From Oscillospiraceae bacterium (GTDB lineage Bacteria > Bacillota > Clostridia > Oscillospirales > Oscillospiraceae): a stretch of 15,961 bases of DNA. This document shows positions 6,681 through 14,938 of this stretch, piece after piece (positions within the stretch are counted from its first letter, which is position 1; the number at the start of each line of letters is the position of its first letter). Where the stretch lies: assembly GCA_020025395.1 (NCBI GenBank), contig JAHHSE010000022.1, positions 1-15,961 on the forward strand. Direction: 5' to 3'. The notes under the pieces were generated by a model. It saw nothing but the letters and a program-made list of their open reading frames with translations, was not told where the DNA came from and ran no database searches. A program made the translations under genes and the position numbers.

Positions 6681-7675
6681 CAGACCTTACCCCCTTCTTT
6701 TTCCAATTCCCGTTCCATAAAGAGACGCATTCGCTCCATATCCTCTCTGGCCCGCAGGTCGGCCTCTCCCGCCACACTGGGAACGGGAGAGGGCGCTTTC
6801 CCCGGCCCGGAGGGCCCTCTGGCCCTCTGGGGCGCATCCCCCGCCTCTATCTGCGCCGCTGTGTGGAGGCCGGAGGCGTGCCAGCTCTTCAAAATAGAAT
6901 TCATGTACGCCCAGTTCAAAGCCCCCTTGCGGAGGACGGTGCGCTCAAAGGCCAGGGCGATGGCCTCGTCCTCAAAGCCCCAGTCGATCCAGGCGGTGAG
7001 GTACTTTCGCTCCCCCTCCACCGCCGCCCGTCCGTGGATTCCCATGAGGGGCAGAAGGCGGTTTTCCCGCTCCTGGAGGACCTCCTGCCGCTTTAAGTAC
7101 CCGTCAGCCGCCTCGGCGGTATCCGCCCCCGCCCGGCTCCAGCGGAAGGCCTCCCGCTTGATTTGGGCCATTCGGGGCCGCCGTCCCGGTCCGTATTTTT
7201 CCTCGGTCTGGCGGACGCAGTGACAGATAAGCATCAAAATGACCTCCGGGGGAAGGGCCAGGTGGTCATAGATGGTGTAGAGCATTTTCAAGTCGGCGGT
7301 GGAGAGGACCTTGCCCAGGCTCTTCTGGGTCTCATCCACCAGCAGGGGAAAGGGGGATGCTGTGTCCTCCAGCTCTTTGGCAATGTCCCCCGCGGTGTAC
7401 TGGGGCGGCTCATCCGACTCCAGCTTCCCCGGCGGGGCAGGGGGGGCGTCCGGGTCCGCCAGCCCCATTTTCTCAAGACTCTTCCAAGCCAGAAAAATTC
7501 GTTCCTCCGTCCAGCCCAGGGCCTTTCTGGCGGTGCTTCGGTCCTCTCCCTGCCTTCGGAGCATACGCAGATAGAGCAGGGCGGCGTCTCCCTCTCCGGC
7601 GGAGAGGAGACGGTCTGCCGCCTCGGCGGTCATCGCCACAATGGCTCCGGGCAGCAATCCGGGGTTGATGGCCAC
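6680..7675 (-). CDS. DnaD/DnaB-domain primosome protein
   Basis: A 331-residue replication-initiation protein of the Gram-positive DnaD/DnaB type, which remodels DNA and helps recruit the helicase and its loader. Residues about 15-75 look like a winged-helix-type N-terminal domain. Two DnaB_2 (DnaD C-terminal) repeats follow, near 94-180 (YTAGDIAKELE, with LPPEVILMLI at 141-150) and 200-280 (YLTAWIDWGF, then GALNWAYMNSILKSW). The tail (about 280-331) is proline- and charge-rich. The start is GTG at 7675, because GGAGG lies eight bases before it; an ATG 14 codons in is less well supported. The gene leads the operon with the helicase loader, matching the known DnaB-DnaI partnership of Bacillus. 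Confidence 0.85.
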   Translation of the reverse strand: MAINPGLLPGAIVAMTAEAADRLLSAGEGDAALLYLRMLRRQGEDRSTARKALGWTEERIFLAWKSLEKMGLADPDAPPAPPGKLESDEPPQYTAGDIAKELEDTASPFPLLVDETQKSLGKVLSTADLKMLYTIYDHLALPPEVILMLICHCVRQTEEKYGPGRRPRMAQIKREAFRWSRAGADTAEAADGYLKRQEVLQERENRLLPLMGIHGRAAVEGERKYLTAWIDWGFEDEAIALAFERTVLRKGALNWAYMNSILKSWHASGLHTAAQIEAGDAPQRARGPSGPGKAPSPVPSVAGEADLRAREDMERMRLFMERELEKEGGKV

Positions 7676-7699
7676 AATGCTCCCCTCCTTTCTCCCGCC

Positions 7700-7728
7700 A
7701 TTTTACACGAAAATCCCCCGTTCGTAAA
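7700..7728 (-). promoter_or_regulatory. Promoter of the DnaD-loader-DUF1294 operon
   Basis: On the minus strand TTTACG (7723-7728), a 17-base spacer and TAAAAT (7700-7705, five of six) lie about 18 bases before the likely transcription start and 25 before the GTG. It is divergent from the zapA promoter. The roughly 60 bases between the two promoters show nothing else I recognise. Confidence 0.5.
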
Positions 7729-7789
7729 CAAGAAATCACAGGGAGGAAAGAAAGGCCGGGAAAAACAGGAGGAAATTTGCAGAAATTTA

Positions 7790-7818
7790 TTTTTATCTCC
7801 TCTCCCTTGTGATATAAT
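7790..7818 (+). promoter_or_regulatory. Extended -10 promoter of zapA
   Basis: A perfect TATAAT (7813-7818) is preceded by TGA (7810-7812), an extended -10. The -35 position (TTTTTA, 7790-7795, 17-base spacer) is weak, as is usual for extended -10 promoters. The leader before the zapA ATG at 7855 would be about 30 bases. Confidence 0.65.
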
Positions 7819-7854
7819 CTAATCTGTATCAGAATCGTTTCGGGAGGTCTTTTT

Positions 7855-8169
7855 ATGAGCAATCGAGTCGCCGTGATTATTGACGGCCGAGAATATACGA
7901 TTCTCGCCGCTGAAGAGGCTGAATATGTAAAAAAAGTTGCCGCACTGGTGGATCAGCACATCAAGACCGTGATTGACAGCACCCGTGTCTCCTCCGTGGA
8001 CGGGGCCACCCTGGCCGCCATGAACATTGCCGATCAGTATTATCGGGAGACCGAGGCCTCGGAAAACCTTCGCCGCCAGCTCAAGGAATATTTGGAGGAG
8101 GGGGCCAAGCAGAAGCTGGAAATCTCCGAGCTTAAGCGGGAGATCTTTAAGCTGCAAAATAAAAAGTAA
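7855..8169 (+). CDS. zapA: Cell division protein ZapA
   Basis: ZapA binds FtsZ and bundles its filaments to stabilise the division ring. The 104-residue product has the family form: a small N-terminal globular domain (VAVIIDGREYTILAAEEAEYV) and a C-terminal coiled coil (about 55-104) that mediates dimer and tetramer formation. GGGAGG (7842-7847) precedes the ATG. A strong terminator follows at once, so zapA is probably mostly a single-gene transcript. A U32 protein gene is next, an adjacency I recall as frequent in Clostridia. Confidence 0.9.
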   Translation: MSNRVAVIIDGREYTILAAEEAEYVKKVAALVDQHIKTVIDSTRVSSVDGATLAAMNIADQYYRETEASENLRRQLKEYLEEGAKQKLEISELKREIFKLQNKK

Positions 8170-8193
8170 TCCCCCTTTCCGCCCCATTCTTCC

Positions 8194-8230
8194 GGACAGA
8201 GAATGGCGCCCTCCATTCTCTGTCCTTTTT
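8194..8230 (+). terminator. Strong intrinsic terminator after zapA
   Basis: A perfect 13-base stem (8194-8206 with 8213-8225, arm GGACAGAGAATGG), a six-base loop CGCCCT and five T's (8226-8230). It lies 24 bases after the zapA stop and only 25 bases before the next start codon. Confidence 0.92.
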
Positions 8231-8255
8231 ACGCCATTCCGGGAGGTCATTTTTT

Positions 8256-10331
8256 ATGTCGCTGGAACTGCTTTCCCCCGCCGGGTCCCCGGAAGCCGTG
8301 ACTGCCGCGGTCCAATCCGGGGCCGATGCCGTCTATCTGGGCTATGGGGACTTCAATGCCCGCCGCAACGCCAAAAACTTTTCCCAGGAGGAGTTTGAGG
8401 CGGCGGTGGCCTATTGCCATCTCCGGGGCGTCAAGGTCTATCTCACCCTGAACACCCTGCTCACCGACCGGGAGCTGCCAGGGGCCGCCCAGGTGGCCGC
8501 CCATGCCGCCAGGGTGGGGGTGGACGCCATTCTCATCCAGGATTTCGGGGTCCTGCGGATGCTGAGGCAGGTGGCCCCGGAGGTGCCCGTCCACGGCTCC
8601 ACCCAGCTCACCGTCCACAATCTGGACGGGGTCCTGCGGTGTGCCGAGCTGGGGATGACCCGTGTGGTCCTCTCCCGGGAGCTTTCCAGAGATGCCATCG
8701 GGGAGATCTGCCTCCGCGCTCCCATTGAGATCGAGGTTTTCGGCCATGGTGCCCTTTGTATGTGCTATTCCGGTCAGTGCTTTTTTTCCTCCGTCCTGGG
8801 GGGGAGAAGCGGAAACCGGGGCCTCTGCGCCCAGCCCTGCCGAATGAAATACGGCTGGGGAGACAGGGCGGACAGCCATCCCCTCTCCCTGAAGGACGCC
8901 TCTCTGGCGGGCCATTTGCAGGAGCTTCGGAAGCTGGGGGTCAAATGCCTTAAGCTGGAGGGACGGATGAAGCGGCCCGAATATGTCTCTGTCATCACCC
9001 GAATCTATTCCCAGGCCCTTCGGGAGGGGCGGGAGCCTACCCCGCAGGAGGTGGAGGAGCTGACACAGGCCTTCTCCCGCCAGGGCTTCACCGACGGCTA
9101 CTGGGAGGGGAAGACCGGCCCCCGGATGTTCGGCATTCGGGAGGAGACCGGGGAGCCGCGGGAGCTTTTTGCCCAGGCCCGCGCCCTCTACGCCAACGGG
9201 GAACAGCCCCTTGTCCCCGTGACCTTCTACAGCATGATCCGCCGTGGAGAACCGGTTCAGGTGGCGGTGGAGGACCCGGAGGGCCGGGTGGCGCGGGCCT
9301 CCGGCCCCATCCCCCAAACAGCCCTTCACAAGGCCCTCACCCCGGAGGTGGTCCGAACCCAGCTCTCCCGCACGGGCGGCACCCCCTTCCGAACCCAAGA
9401 TGTGAAGGCCATGGTGGAGGAGGGGCTGTCTCTCCCCGTTTCCAATCTTAACGCCCTCCGCCGTCAGGTGCTGGAGGAGCTGACCGCCCGGCGGCAGATT
9501 CCTCCCCTTCGGACCATCTCGGACTTTCACCCCGGTGTGCGGTATGAAAACCGCCGGGAGCCTCCCGTTCTGACCGTCTGCCTTCGCAGGGCCGATCAGC
9601 TCTCCTCCCGGCTTCTGGAGCTGTCCCCCGCCATGCTCTCTCTCCCCGCTCAGGAGCTGGCGGATCACCCGGAGCTGGCCGGGGAGGTGCTGGCCCGCCA
9701 GATCCCCCTCTCCATTCTGCTGCCCCGGATTCATTGGGACAGAGAGGAGCCTGCCCTCCGGGCTCAGCTGGAGCTTGCCCGCTCTCTGGGGGTGAGGGAC
9801 GCTCTGGTGGGGACCCTCAATCAGCTGGGTCTGGCCCGGGAATACGGGTTCCGCCTTCACGGGGATTACGGCTTGGGCGTCTATAACTCCCAGACCCTTA
9901 AGGAGCTGAAGCGGCTGGGCTTCCAGTCCGCCGCCGTCTCCTTTGAGCTGAAGTTCCCCCAGATTCGGGACCTTTCCAAATGTATCGACACCGAGGCCCT
10001 GGTTTACGGCCGTCTTCCCCTGATGATTACCGAAAACAGCCTCTCCAACCGCCGGACCCATTCCGGCCAGCTCCGTCTGGTGGACCGCACCGGGGCCAGG
10101 TTCCCGGTGTTGGAGGCCCACGGGGGCCGAAGCGAGATTCTAAACTCCAAAAGCCTTTTTCTCGCCGATAAGGCGGGGGATTTCTCCCGGCTGGGCCTGT
10201 GGGCGGGTCGGCTGCAGTTTACCACCGAGGACGCCCAGACCTGCGCCCGGATTTTGGCCCGCTATCTGGGCCGGGACACTTATGAGCCGAAAGAATACAC
10301 CAGAGGGCTTTATTACCGCGATGTGGAATAA
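8256..10331 (+). CDS. U32 family protein (RlhA-like, with DUF3656-type region)
   Basis: U32 proteins are named as collagenase-like peptidases, but characterised members (RlhA/YdcP, TrhP, UbiU/UbiV) are Fe-S proteins that mostly support hydroxylation, including 5-hydroxycytidine in 23S rRNA and 5-hydroxyuridine in tRNA. The 691-residue length and the extra C-terminal half fit the long RlhA/YdcP type rather than the short TrhP type. Residues 1-270 hold the U32 core: LLSPAGSPEA, AVYLG, HGSTQLTVHN, FGHGALCMCYSGQCF with Cys168, Cys170 and Cys175, and GLCAQPCR with Cys191 and Cys195. LKLEGRMKRPEYV follows. About 380-500 resembles DUF3656, and the region beyond has a second barrel-like U32 segment. 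Which cysteines bind a cluster is not decided here. GGGAGG (8241-8246) precedes the ATG. Substrate is inferred from family only. Confidence 0.85.
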   Translation: MSLELLSPAGSPEAVTAAVQSGADAVYLGYGDFNARRNAKNFSQEEFEAAVAYCHLRGVKVYLTLNTLLTDRELPGAAQVAAHAARVGVDAILIQDFGVLRMLRQVAPEVPVHGSTQLTVHNLDGVLRCAELGMTRVVLSRELSRDAIGEICLRAPIEIEVFGHGALCMCYSGQCFFSSVLGGRSGNRGLCAQPCRMKYGWGDRADSHPLSLKDASLAGHLQELRKLGVKCLKLEGRMKRPEYVSVITRIYSQALREGREPTPQEVEELTQAFSRQGFTDGYWEGKTGPRMFGIREETGEPRELFAQARALYANGEQPLVPVTFYSMIRRGEPVQVAVEDPEGRVARASGPIPQTALHKALTPEVVRTQLSRTGGTPFRTQDVKAMVEEGLSLPVSNLNALRRQVLEELTARRQIPPLRTISDFHPGVRYENRREPPVLTVCLRRADQLSSRLLELSPAMLSLPAQELADHPELAGEVLARQIPLSILLPRIHWDREEPALRAQLELARSLGVRDALVGTLNQLGLAREYGFRLHGDYGLGVYNSQTLKELKRLGFQSAAVSFELKFPQIRDLSKCIDTEALVYGRLPLMITENSLSNRRTHSGQLRLVDRTGARFPVLEAHGGRSEILNSKSLFLADKAGDFSRLGLWAGRLQFTTEDAQTCARILARYLGRDTYEPKEYTRGLYYRDVE

Positions 10332-10373
10332 GATAGAGAGACCCCATCGCATCAAACGATGAAGGAGCCATCC

Positions 10374-10808
10374 ATGAATATCAACATCAAACGGACCAAT
10401 CCCTATGCCATCCTCCCCCGCTACGCCTCCGCCGGCGCCGCCGGTCTGGATCTCACCGCCTGTTTGGAGGAGCCTCTCACGCTGGCCCCCGGTGCCCGCG
10501 CCATTGTCCCCACCGGCATCGCCGTGGACCTTCCTCCCCAGCATGTGGGTCTGCTCTTTGCCCGGAGCGGGCTGGCCGTGATGCAGGGCCTCACCCTCTC
10601 CAACGGGGTGGGTGTCATAGACTGTGACTATCGGGGAGAGCTTCAGGTGGGCCTTATCCATCTGGGCACCGAACCCTACACCCTTCAGCCCGGAGAGCGG
10701 ATTGCCCAGCTGGCAATCCTGCCCGTGGCCAGGGTCCAGCCCATAGAGGTGGAAGAGCTGTCCCACACCCGCCGGGGAGCCGGCGGCTTTGGCAGCACCG
10801 GAAGATGA
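10374..10808 (+). CDS. dut: dUTP diphosphatase (dUTPase)
   Basis: Hydrolyses dUTP to dUMP and pyrophosphate, preventing uracil incorporation into DNA and supplying dUMP for thymidylate synthesis. The 144 residues form the trimeric dUTPase fold with all five motifs in order: AGAAGLDL (20-27), ARSGLA (63-68), GVGVIDCDYRGE (78-89, with likely catalytic Asp83), GERIAQL (107-113) and the C-terminal arm RGAGGFGSTGR (134-144). The start at 10374 is preferred over an ATG at 10359 because AAGGAG (10362-10367) lies six bases before it, inside the longer reading. The upstream U32 gene ends 42 bases earlier with no terminator, and maf follows 10 bases later. Confidence 0.95.
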   Translation: MNINIKRTNPYAILPRYASAGAAGLDLTACLEEPLTLAPGARAIVPTGIAVDLPPQHVGLLFARSGLAVMQGLTLSNGVGVIDCDYRGELQVGLIHLGTEPYTLQPGERIAQLAILPVARVQPIEVEELSHTRRGAGGFGSTGR

Positions 10809-10818
10809 GGGCAGGCCC

Positions 10819-11409
10819 ATGGAGATCATCTTGGCCTCCGGCTCACCCCGCCGGAAACAGCTTTTGGAGACCATGGGGCTTTGCTCCTTTCGGGTCATGG
10901 TCCCCGACTTTGACGAGGACAGTATCGCCCTGAGCGATCCCGCCCGCCTGGTAGAGGCCCTCTCTCAAGGGAAGGCGGCGGCAGCGGCCCGAACCCTGTC
11001 GGACCCCAAGGCCCTTATCCTGGCCGCCGATACCGTGGTGGCCCTCCGGGGGGAGATTTTGGGAAAGCCCGCCGACCCCCCGGACGCCTTTCGAATGCTC
11101 ACCAGCCTCTCCCGCACCAGCCATCAGGTCTATACCGGCTTCACCGTACTGCAGGGGGGGCGGTGCGTCACGGAACACGAGGTCACCTCCGTGACCTTCC
11201 GCCCCCTCTCCCCGAAGGAGATCAGGGCTTATATCGACACGGGAGAGCCTATGGATAAAGCGGGGGCCTATGGCATTCAGGGCCTTGGCTCTCTTCTCGT
11301 GGAGAAGATCCAGGGAGATTTTTTCAATGTGATGGGACTTCCCATCTGTCATCTGGGCCGGGTGCTCCGCTCCTTTGGCGTGGACCCCCTGACCCCGTCC
11401 CATTCCTAA
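10819..11409 (+). CDS. maf: Maf family nucleotide pyrophosphatase (dTTP/UTP type)
   Basis: Hydrolyses non-canonical or excess nucleoside triphosphates and is linked to septum and shape gene clusters in Bacillus. The 196 residues carry SGSPRR (7-12), LAADTVV with Asp71, the likely catalytic base, and DKAGAYGIQG (146-155), which fits the dTTP/UTP-preferring subgroup better than the m7GTP-preferring YceF group. An upstream in-frame ATG at 10789 lies inside dut; the ATG at 10819 matches the usual MEIILASGSPRR start and has a GAGG-type site that overlaps the dut stop. It lies directly before mreC, a classic Firmicutes arrangement, except that mreB is missing between them. Confidence 0.93.
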   Translation: MEIILASGSPRRKQLLETMGLCSFRVMVPDFDEDSIALSDPARLVEALSQGKAAAAARTLSDPKALILAADTVVALRGEILGKPADPPDAFRMLTSLSRTSHQVYTGFTVLQGGRCVTEHEVTSVTFRPLSPKEIRAYIDTGEPMDKAGAYGIQGLGSLLVEKIQGDFFNVMGLPICHLGRVLRSFGVDPLTPSHS

Positions 11410-11427
11410 CAGGGAGGAGGTGCCGCC

Positions 11428-12270
11428 ATGAGGGACTTTTTTCGCAACAACGGAGCCTGGATTCTCCTGATCGCCGTGCTTCTCACCGCCATCCTCTCCA
11501 TCTTCTCCGCTCTCTTCGGAGGGCTGACCGATCCCCTCTCCAACCTTTGGGGAGTGCTGACCTCCCCCATTCGAGGGATCTCCAACAGCTTCGTAAGCTG
11601 GAGTGAGGGGGTCTATAACTACTCCTTCCGCTATGAACAGCTGGAAAAAGAAAAGGCTGCCCTGGAAAAGCGGGTGGCCGAGCTGGAAGTCCAGACGGCG
11701 GAAGGGAACCTGGCAATACAGGAAAATCAGCGCCTTAAGGATCTGCTGGGACTCAAAGAGCGCCGTCCCGAATTTGACTTTGAGGCGGCCTCCGTCACCT
11801 CCCGCACCTCCTCCAACTGGGAAGCCCTCCTGACCATCAGCAAAGGCTCTATCCACGATATCGCCCCCGGGGACTGCGTCATCAACGAACACGGGGCTCT
11901 CATCGGCATTGTCACGGAGGTCGGGATCAACTGGTCCACGGTACAGACCATTGTGGATGTAAACACCAATCTGGGCGGTCTGGTGCCCCGAACCGATTCC
12001 ACCGCCATCGTCGAGGGGGATTTCTCCCTTATGCTGGAGGGAAGGCTTAAGCTCACCTATTTGCCTGAGGATACCCGGCTCATCGCCGGGGACCTGGTCC
12101 TCACCTCCGGAATGAACGGCACCTATCCCCCCGGCCTGATTATCGGGTCCATCCAAGAGCTGAAAATGGAACCCTCCGGCATGACACAATATGCCATTCT
12201 GGCCCCCAAGGCCGACTTGGACGAGGTAAAGCAGGTGTTTGTCATCCGGGATTTTCAGATGGTGGAGTAA
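11428..12270 (+). CDS. mreC: Rod-shape-determining protein MreC
   Basis: Scaffold of the elongasome that binds and activates PBP2 on the outer face of the membrane. The 280 residues show a short cytoplasmic tail, one membrane helix (about 10-30), a coiled coil (about 67-108, QLEKEKAALEKRVAELEVQ) that drives dimerisation, and the double beta-barrel domain (about 115-280, with SSNWEALLTISKGS and LVLTSGMNGTYPPGLIIGSI). GGGAGGAGG lies just before the ATG. It follows maf by 18 bases and is followed by mreD four bases after its stop. Confidence 0.95.
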   Translation: MRDFFRNNGAWILLIAVLLTAILSIFSALFGGLTDPLSNLWGVLTSPIRGISNSFVSWSEGVYNYSFRYEQLEKEKAALEKRVAELEVQTAEGNLAIQENQRLKDLLGLKERRPEFDFEAASVTSRTSSNWEALLTISKGSIHDIAPGDCVINEHGALIGIVTEVGINWSTVQTIVDVNTNLGGLVPRTDSTAIVEGDFSLMLEGRLKLTYLPEDTRLIAGDLVLTSGMNGTYPPGLIIGSIQELKMEPSGMTQYAILAPKADLDEVKQVFVIRDFQMVE

Positions 12271-12274
12271 GAAC

Positions 12275-12787
12275 ATGACAAAAAACGCCTTTCTCTTTAA
12301 GTGGTTTTGGTATGCCATGGCCCTCCTTCTGGTCCGGGCAGTGGAGGCCCTGGTCTTTGACCCCTTCCCCCTCTTCGGGGTCCGCCCCATGCTGCTCCCT
12401 CTGGCCGCTGTGGCCGCGGCGGTGCTGGAGGGACCGGTGGCCGGGGCCGGCTTCGGCCTGGGCGTGGGCCTGCTCTGCTCCTCTGCCTGGGTGGGCGAGG
12501 GTCCCCTCCTGATTTTGAGCATGACCGTCATCGGTGCTCTGGCGGGGGCCGCCGCCCAATACGGGGTGAAGCAGGGCTATATCGGCTGCCTCCTCTGTTC
12601 CGCCGGCGCCTTGGCCGCCATAGATCTGGGCCGAATCCTCCCCAGGCTGCTGAACAGGGTCACCACCCTGGTCCCCATGCTCAAGCTGGCCGGCACCGAG
12701 ATTCTGGTGAGCCTTCTTTTTGTGCTTCCCATCTACCTTCTCTTCCGAACGGTCTATTCCAGGGTGGGAGGCACCAGACTGATGTGA
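12275..12787 (+). CDS. mreD: Rod-shape-determining protein MreD
   Basis: Integral membrane component of the elongasome. The 170-residue protein is almost entirely hydrophobic with five to six predicted membrane helices and little sequence motif, so the call rests on size, topology and its place right after mreC and before the PBP2 gene. The start at 12275 follows the mreC stop by four bases and uses the GGTGGAG within the last mreC codons; an in-frame ATG at 12239 would overlap mreC by 32 bases. An alternative reading as a generic small membrane protein is unlikely given the context. Confidence 0.88.
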   Translation: MTKNAFLFKWFWYAMALLLVRAVEALVFDPFPLFGVRPMLLPLAAVAAAVLEGPVAGAGFGLGVGLLCSSAWVGEGPLLILSMTVIGALAGAAAQYGVKQGYIGCLLCSAGALAAIDLGRILPRLLNRVTTLVPMLKLAGTEILVSLLFVLPIYLLFRTVYSRVGGTRLM

Positions 12788-12819
12788 TTTCCCCCATTTC
12801 TATGAAAGGATGATGCTCT

Positions 12820-14928
12820 TTGGACGTTCACCGTCTGATTCGGCGAATCGGGACCCTTGTGGTCGCCTTTTCTCTCTTTCTCACCCTGTTTGCCTCCGCC
12901 CTTTATCAAATCCAGATTGTAGACGGGGCGGAATACGCGGCCCGACTGGTGCAGAAGGTCACCCGGACCGAGACCGTAGAGGCCGCCAGAGGGGAGATCT
13001 ATGATCGGAAGGGCCGGGTCCTGGTCTACAACGAGCTCTCCTATCAGGTGATCCTGAACACCCAGCTCATGGGCGGGGAGGAGGAGATCAACACCACCCT
13101 GCTCTCCCTTCTGGACCTGTGCCGAACCTTTGGCGTTCTCTGGCACGATGAGGCCTTCCCCATCACCAGAGAGGCCCCCTACCGCACCGCCCTCACCCAG
13201 GTGGGCGGCACCGCCCGCTCCCGATTCCAGAAGCTGCTGGAGACCATGAAGTGGGAGGATGAGGCCATCCTGGATTTCCTGGAACGCTTTCAGGAGGACG
13301 GCACACCCCCTCCGGAGGAGGAGCCGTCCGCAGACGATCTGATAGAGCAGATGCGGGAGACCTTTCAGATGGATCCCGCCCTCTCCGCCGTCCAGGCCAG
13401 AGATCTTTTGGGGGTCCGCTTTGAGCTTCTCCTCCGAAAAAAAGACATCGCCCGGACCGACTACCTCTTCGCCGAAGGGGTGGACATCAACTTTATCACC
13501 GCCGTGAAGGAGGCGGGCCTGCCCGGTGTTCTGATTACGCCCACCACCGTCCGCCGCTATGCCACCCCCTATGCCGCCCATCTTCTGGGCCGGACCGGAC
13601 AAATCGAAAAATCGGACTGGGAGGCCTATCAGGCCAAGGGCTATGCCATGAATGAAATCGTGGGCAGAGATGGGGTGGAGAAGGCCTTTGAGGACTATCT
13701 TCGGGGGATTGCCGGGGTCCGGGCGGTGGAGACCAACTCCACCGGCAAGGTGGTCAGTGAAAACTGGCTCACCAACAGCAAGGGAGAGGAGATGGCCCCC
13801 AGGCCGGGCGGTCATGTCTTCATCACCATCGACCTGGAGCTGCAGGCGGCAGTGGAGGATATCTTAGCCGCCCACATCCCCGCCATGAAATCCGCCGAGG
13901 GCGGGGCGGCCGTCCTCATCGATGTGAATACCGGGGAGATTCTGGCCTCCGCCAGCTATCCCTCCTTTGATCTCTCCACCTATTCAGAGCAATTTAACCA
14001 GCTGAAGGATGATCCCCTCACCCCCTTTAACAACCGGGCTTTTCAGGGAATCTACGCCCCAGGCTCCACCTTTAAAATGGTCACCGCCATCGGCGGCCTG
14101 GAGGAGGGAATCATCACTCCCCAGACCCAGATCCTGGACACGGGAAAATACCTCTACTACAGGGATTATCAGCCCCGGTGCTGGATCTACCGCCAGGGGG
14201 GCGGCACCCATGGAAAGCAGAATGTGTCCCAGGCCATTACCAATTCCTGCAATGTCTTCTTCTATGATGTGGGCCGTCGGCTGGGAATTGAAAAGCTGGG
14301 GCAGTACGCCCGCCTCTTCGGCCTTGGGGAGCCTACCGGCGTGGAGCTGCCAGAGAAAAACGGGGTGGTGGCAGGACCCGGCTTTACGGAATCCATCGGG
14401 GGGACCTGGCAGGAGGGAAGCACCCTTCCCGCCGCCATCGGACAGGAAAACAACCAGTTTACCCCCCTGCAATTGGCCAATTACATCGCTACGCTGGCCA
14501 ACGGAGGAAAGCATTATTCCGCCCATCTCCTCCACTGTGTCAAAAGCCCCGATTTCAGCACCGTCCTCTATGAGCGGGAGCCGGAGCTGATCAACACCAT
14601 CCCCATTGACCCCAAAAATCTGGAGGCAGTGAAATCGGGGATGCTGGCTCTGACCCAAACCGGCTCCACCGCCCGCTCCTTTCAAAATCTGAATGTCAAG
14701 GTCGGTGCCAAGACCGGCTCGGTCCAGGTCACCGGTGCCACCGCCTCCAACGCCACCTTTGTGGCTTTCGCCCCCTATGACAATCCGGAGGTCGCCCTGG
14801 CCGTGGTGGTGGAGAAGGGTGAGGCCGGCGCTAAGCTGGCCAACATCGCCGCCGATATTCTGGCCTTCTATTTCCGGACAGAGGAGGCGGCGGAGTCCGC
14901 TGTGACGGAGAACACGCTAATTCAATAG
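12820..14928 (+). CDS. mrdA: Penicillin-binding protein 2, elongation transpeptidase
   Basis: Class B PBP (SEDS partner of RodA) that cross-links peptidoglycan during side-wall growth. The 702 residues have a cytoplasmic start, one membrane helix (about 12-34), a pedestal/dimerisation region (about 45-320) and a transpeptidase domain with STFK (416-419, catalytic Ser416), SCN (476-478) and KTGS (631-634). The start is TTG at 12820: a stop codon sits in frame at 12811, no ATG or GTG lies between, and AAAGGA (12805-12810) gives proper spacing. The next in-frame start (GTG, codon 14) would cut into the membrane helix. The gene lies 32 bases after mreD. Sporulation PBP SpoVD is excluded by the absence of a PASTA domain and by the mre context. 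Confidence 0.92.
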   Translation: MDVHRLIRRIGTLVVAFSLFLTLFASALYQIQIVDGAEYAARLVQKVTRTETVEAARGEIYDRKGRVLVYNELSYQVILNTQLMGGEEEINTTLLSLLDLCRTFGVLWHDEAFPITREAPYRTALTQVGGTARSRFQKLLETMKWEDEAILDFLERFQEDGTPPPEEEPSADDLIEQMRETFQMDPALSAVQARDLLGVRFELLLRKKDIARTDYLFAEGVDINFITAVKEAGLPGVLITPTTVRRYATPYAAHLLGRTGQIEKSDWEAYQAKGYAMNEIVGRDGVEKAFEDYLRGIAGVRAVETNSTGKVVSENWLTNSKGEEMAPRPGGHVFITIDLELQAAVEDILAAHIPAMKSAEGGAAVLIDVNTGEILASASYPSFDLSTYSEQFNQLKDDPLTPFNNRAFQGIYAPGSTFKMVTAIGGLEEGIITPQTQILDTGKYLYYRDYQPRCWIYRQGGGTHGKQNVSQAITNSCNVFFYDVGRRLGIEKLGQYARLFGLGEPTGVELPEKNGVVAGPGFTESIGGTWQEGSTLPAAIGQENNQFTPLQLANYIATLANGGKHYSAHLLHCVKSPDFSTVLYEREPELINTIPIDPKNLEAVKSGMLALTQTGSTARSFQNLNVKVGAKTGSVQVTGATASNATFVAFAPYDNPEVALAVVVEKGEAGAKLANIAADILAFYFRTEEAAESAVTENTLIQ

Positions 14929-14938
14929 GAGGGTCCCC

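Noticed and set aside
10359..10373. An upstream ATG for dut at 10359
   Set aside because: Its codons are the Shine-Dalgarno sequence for the ATG at 10374.
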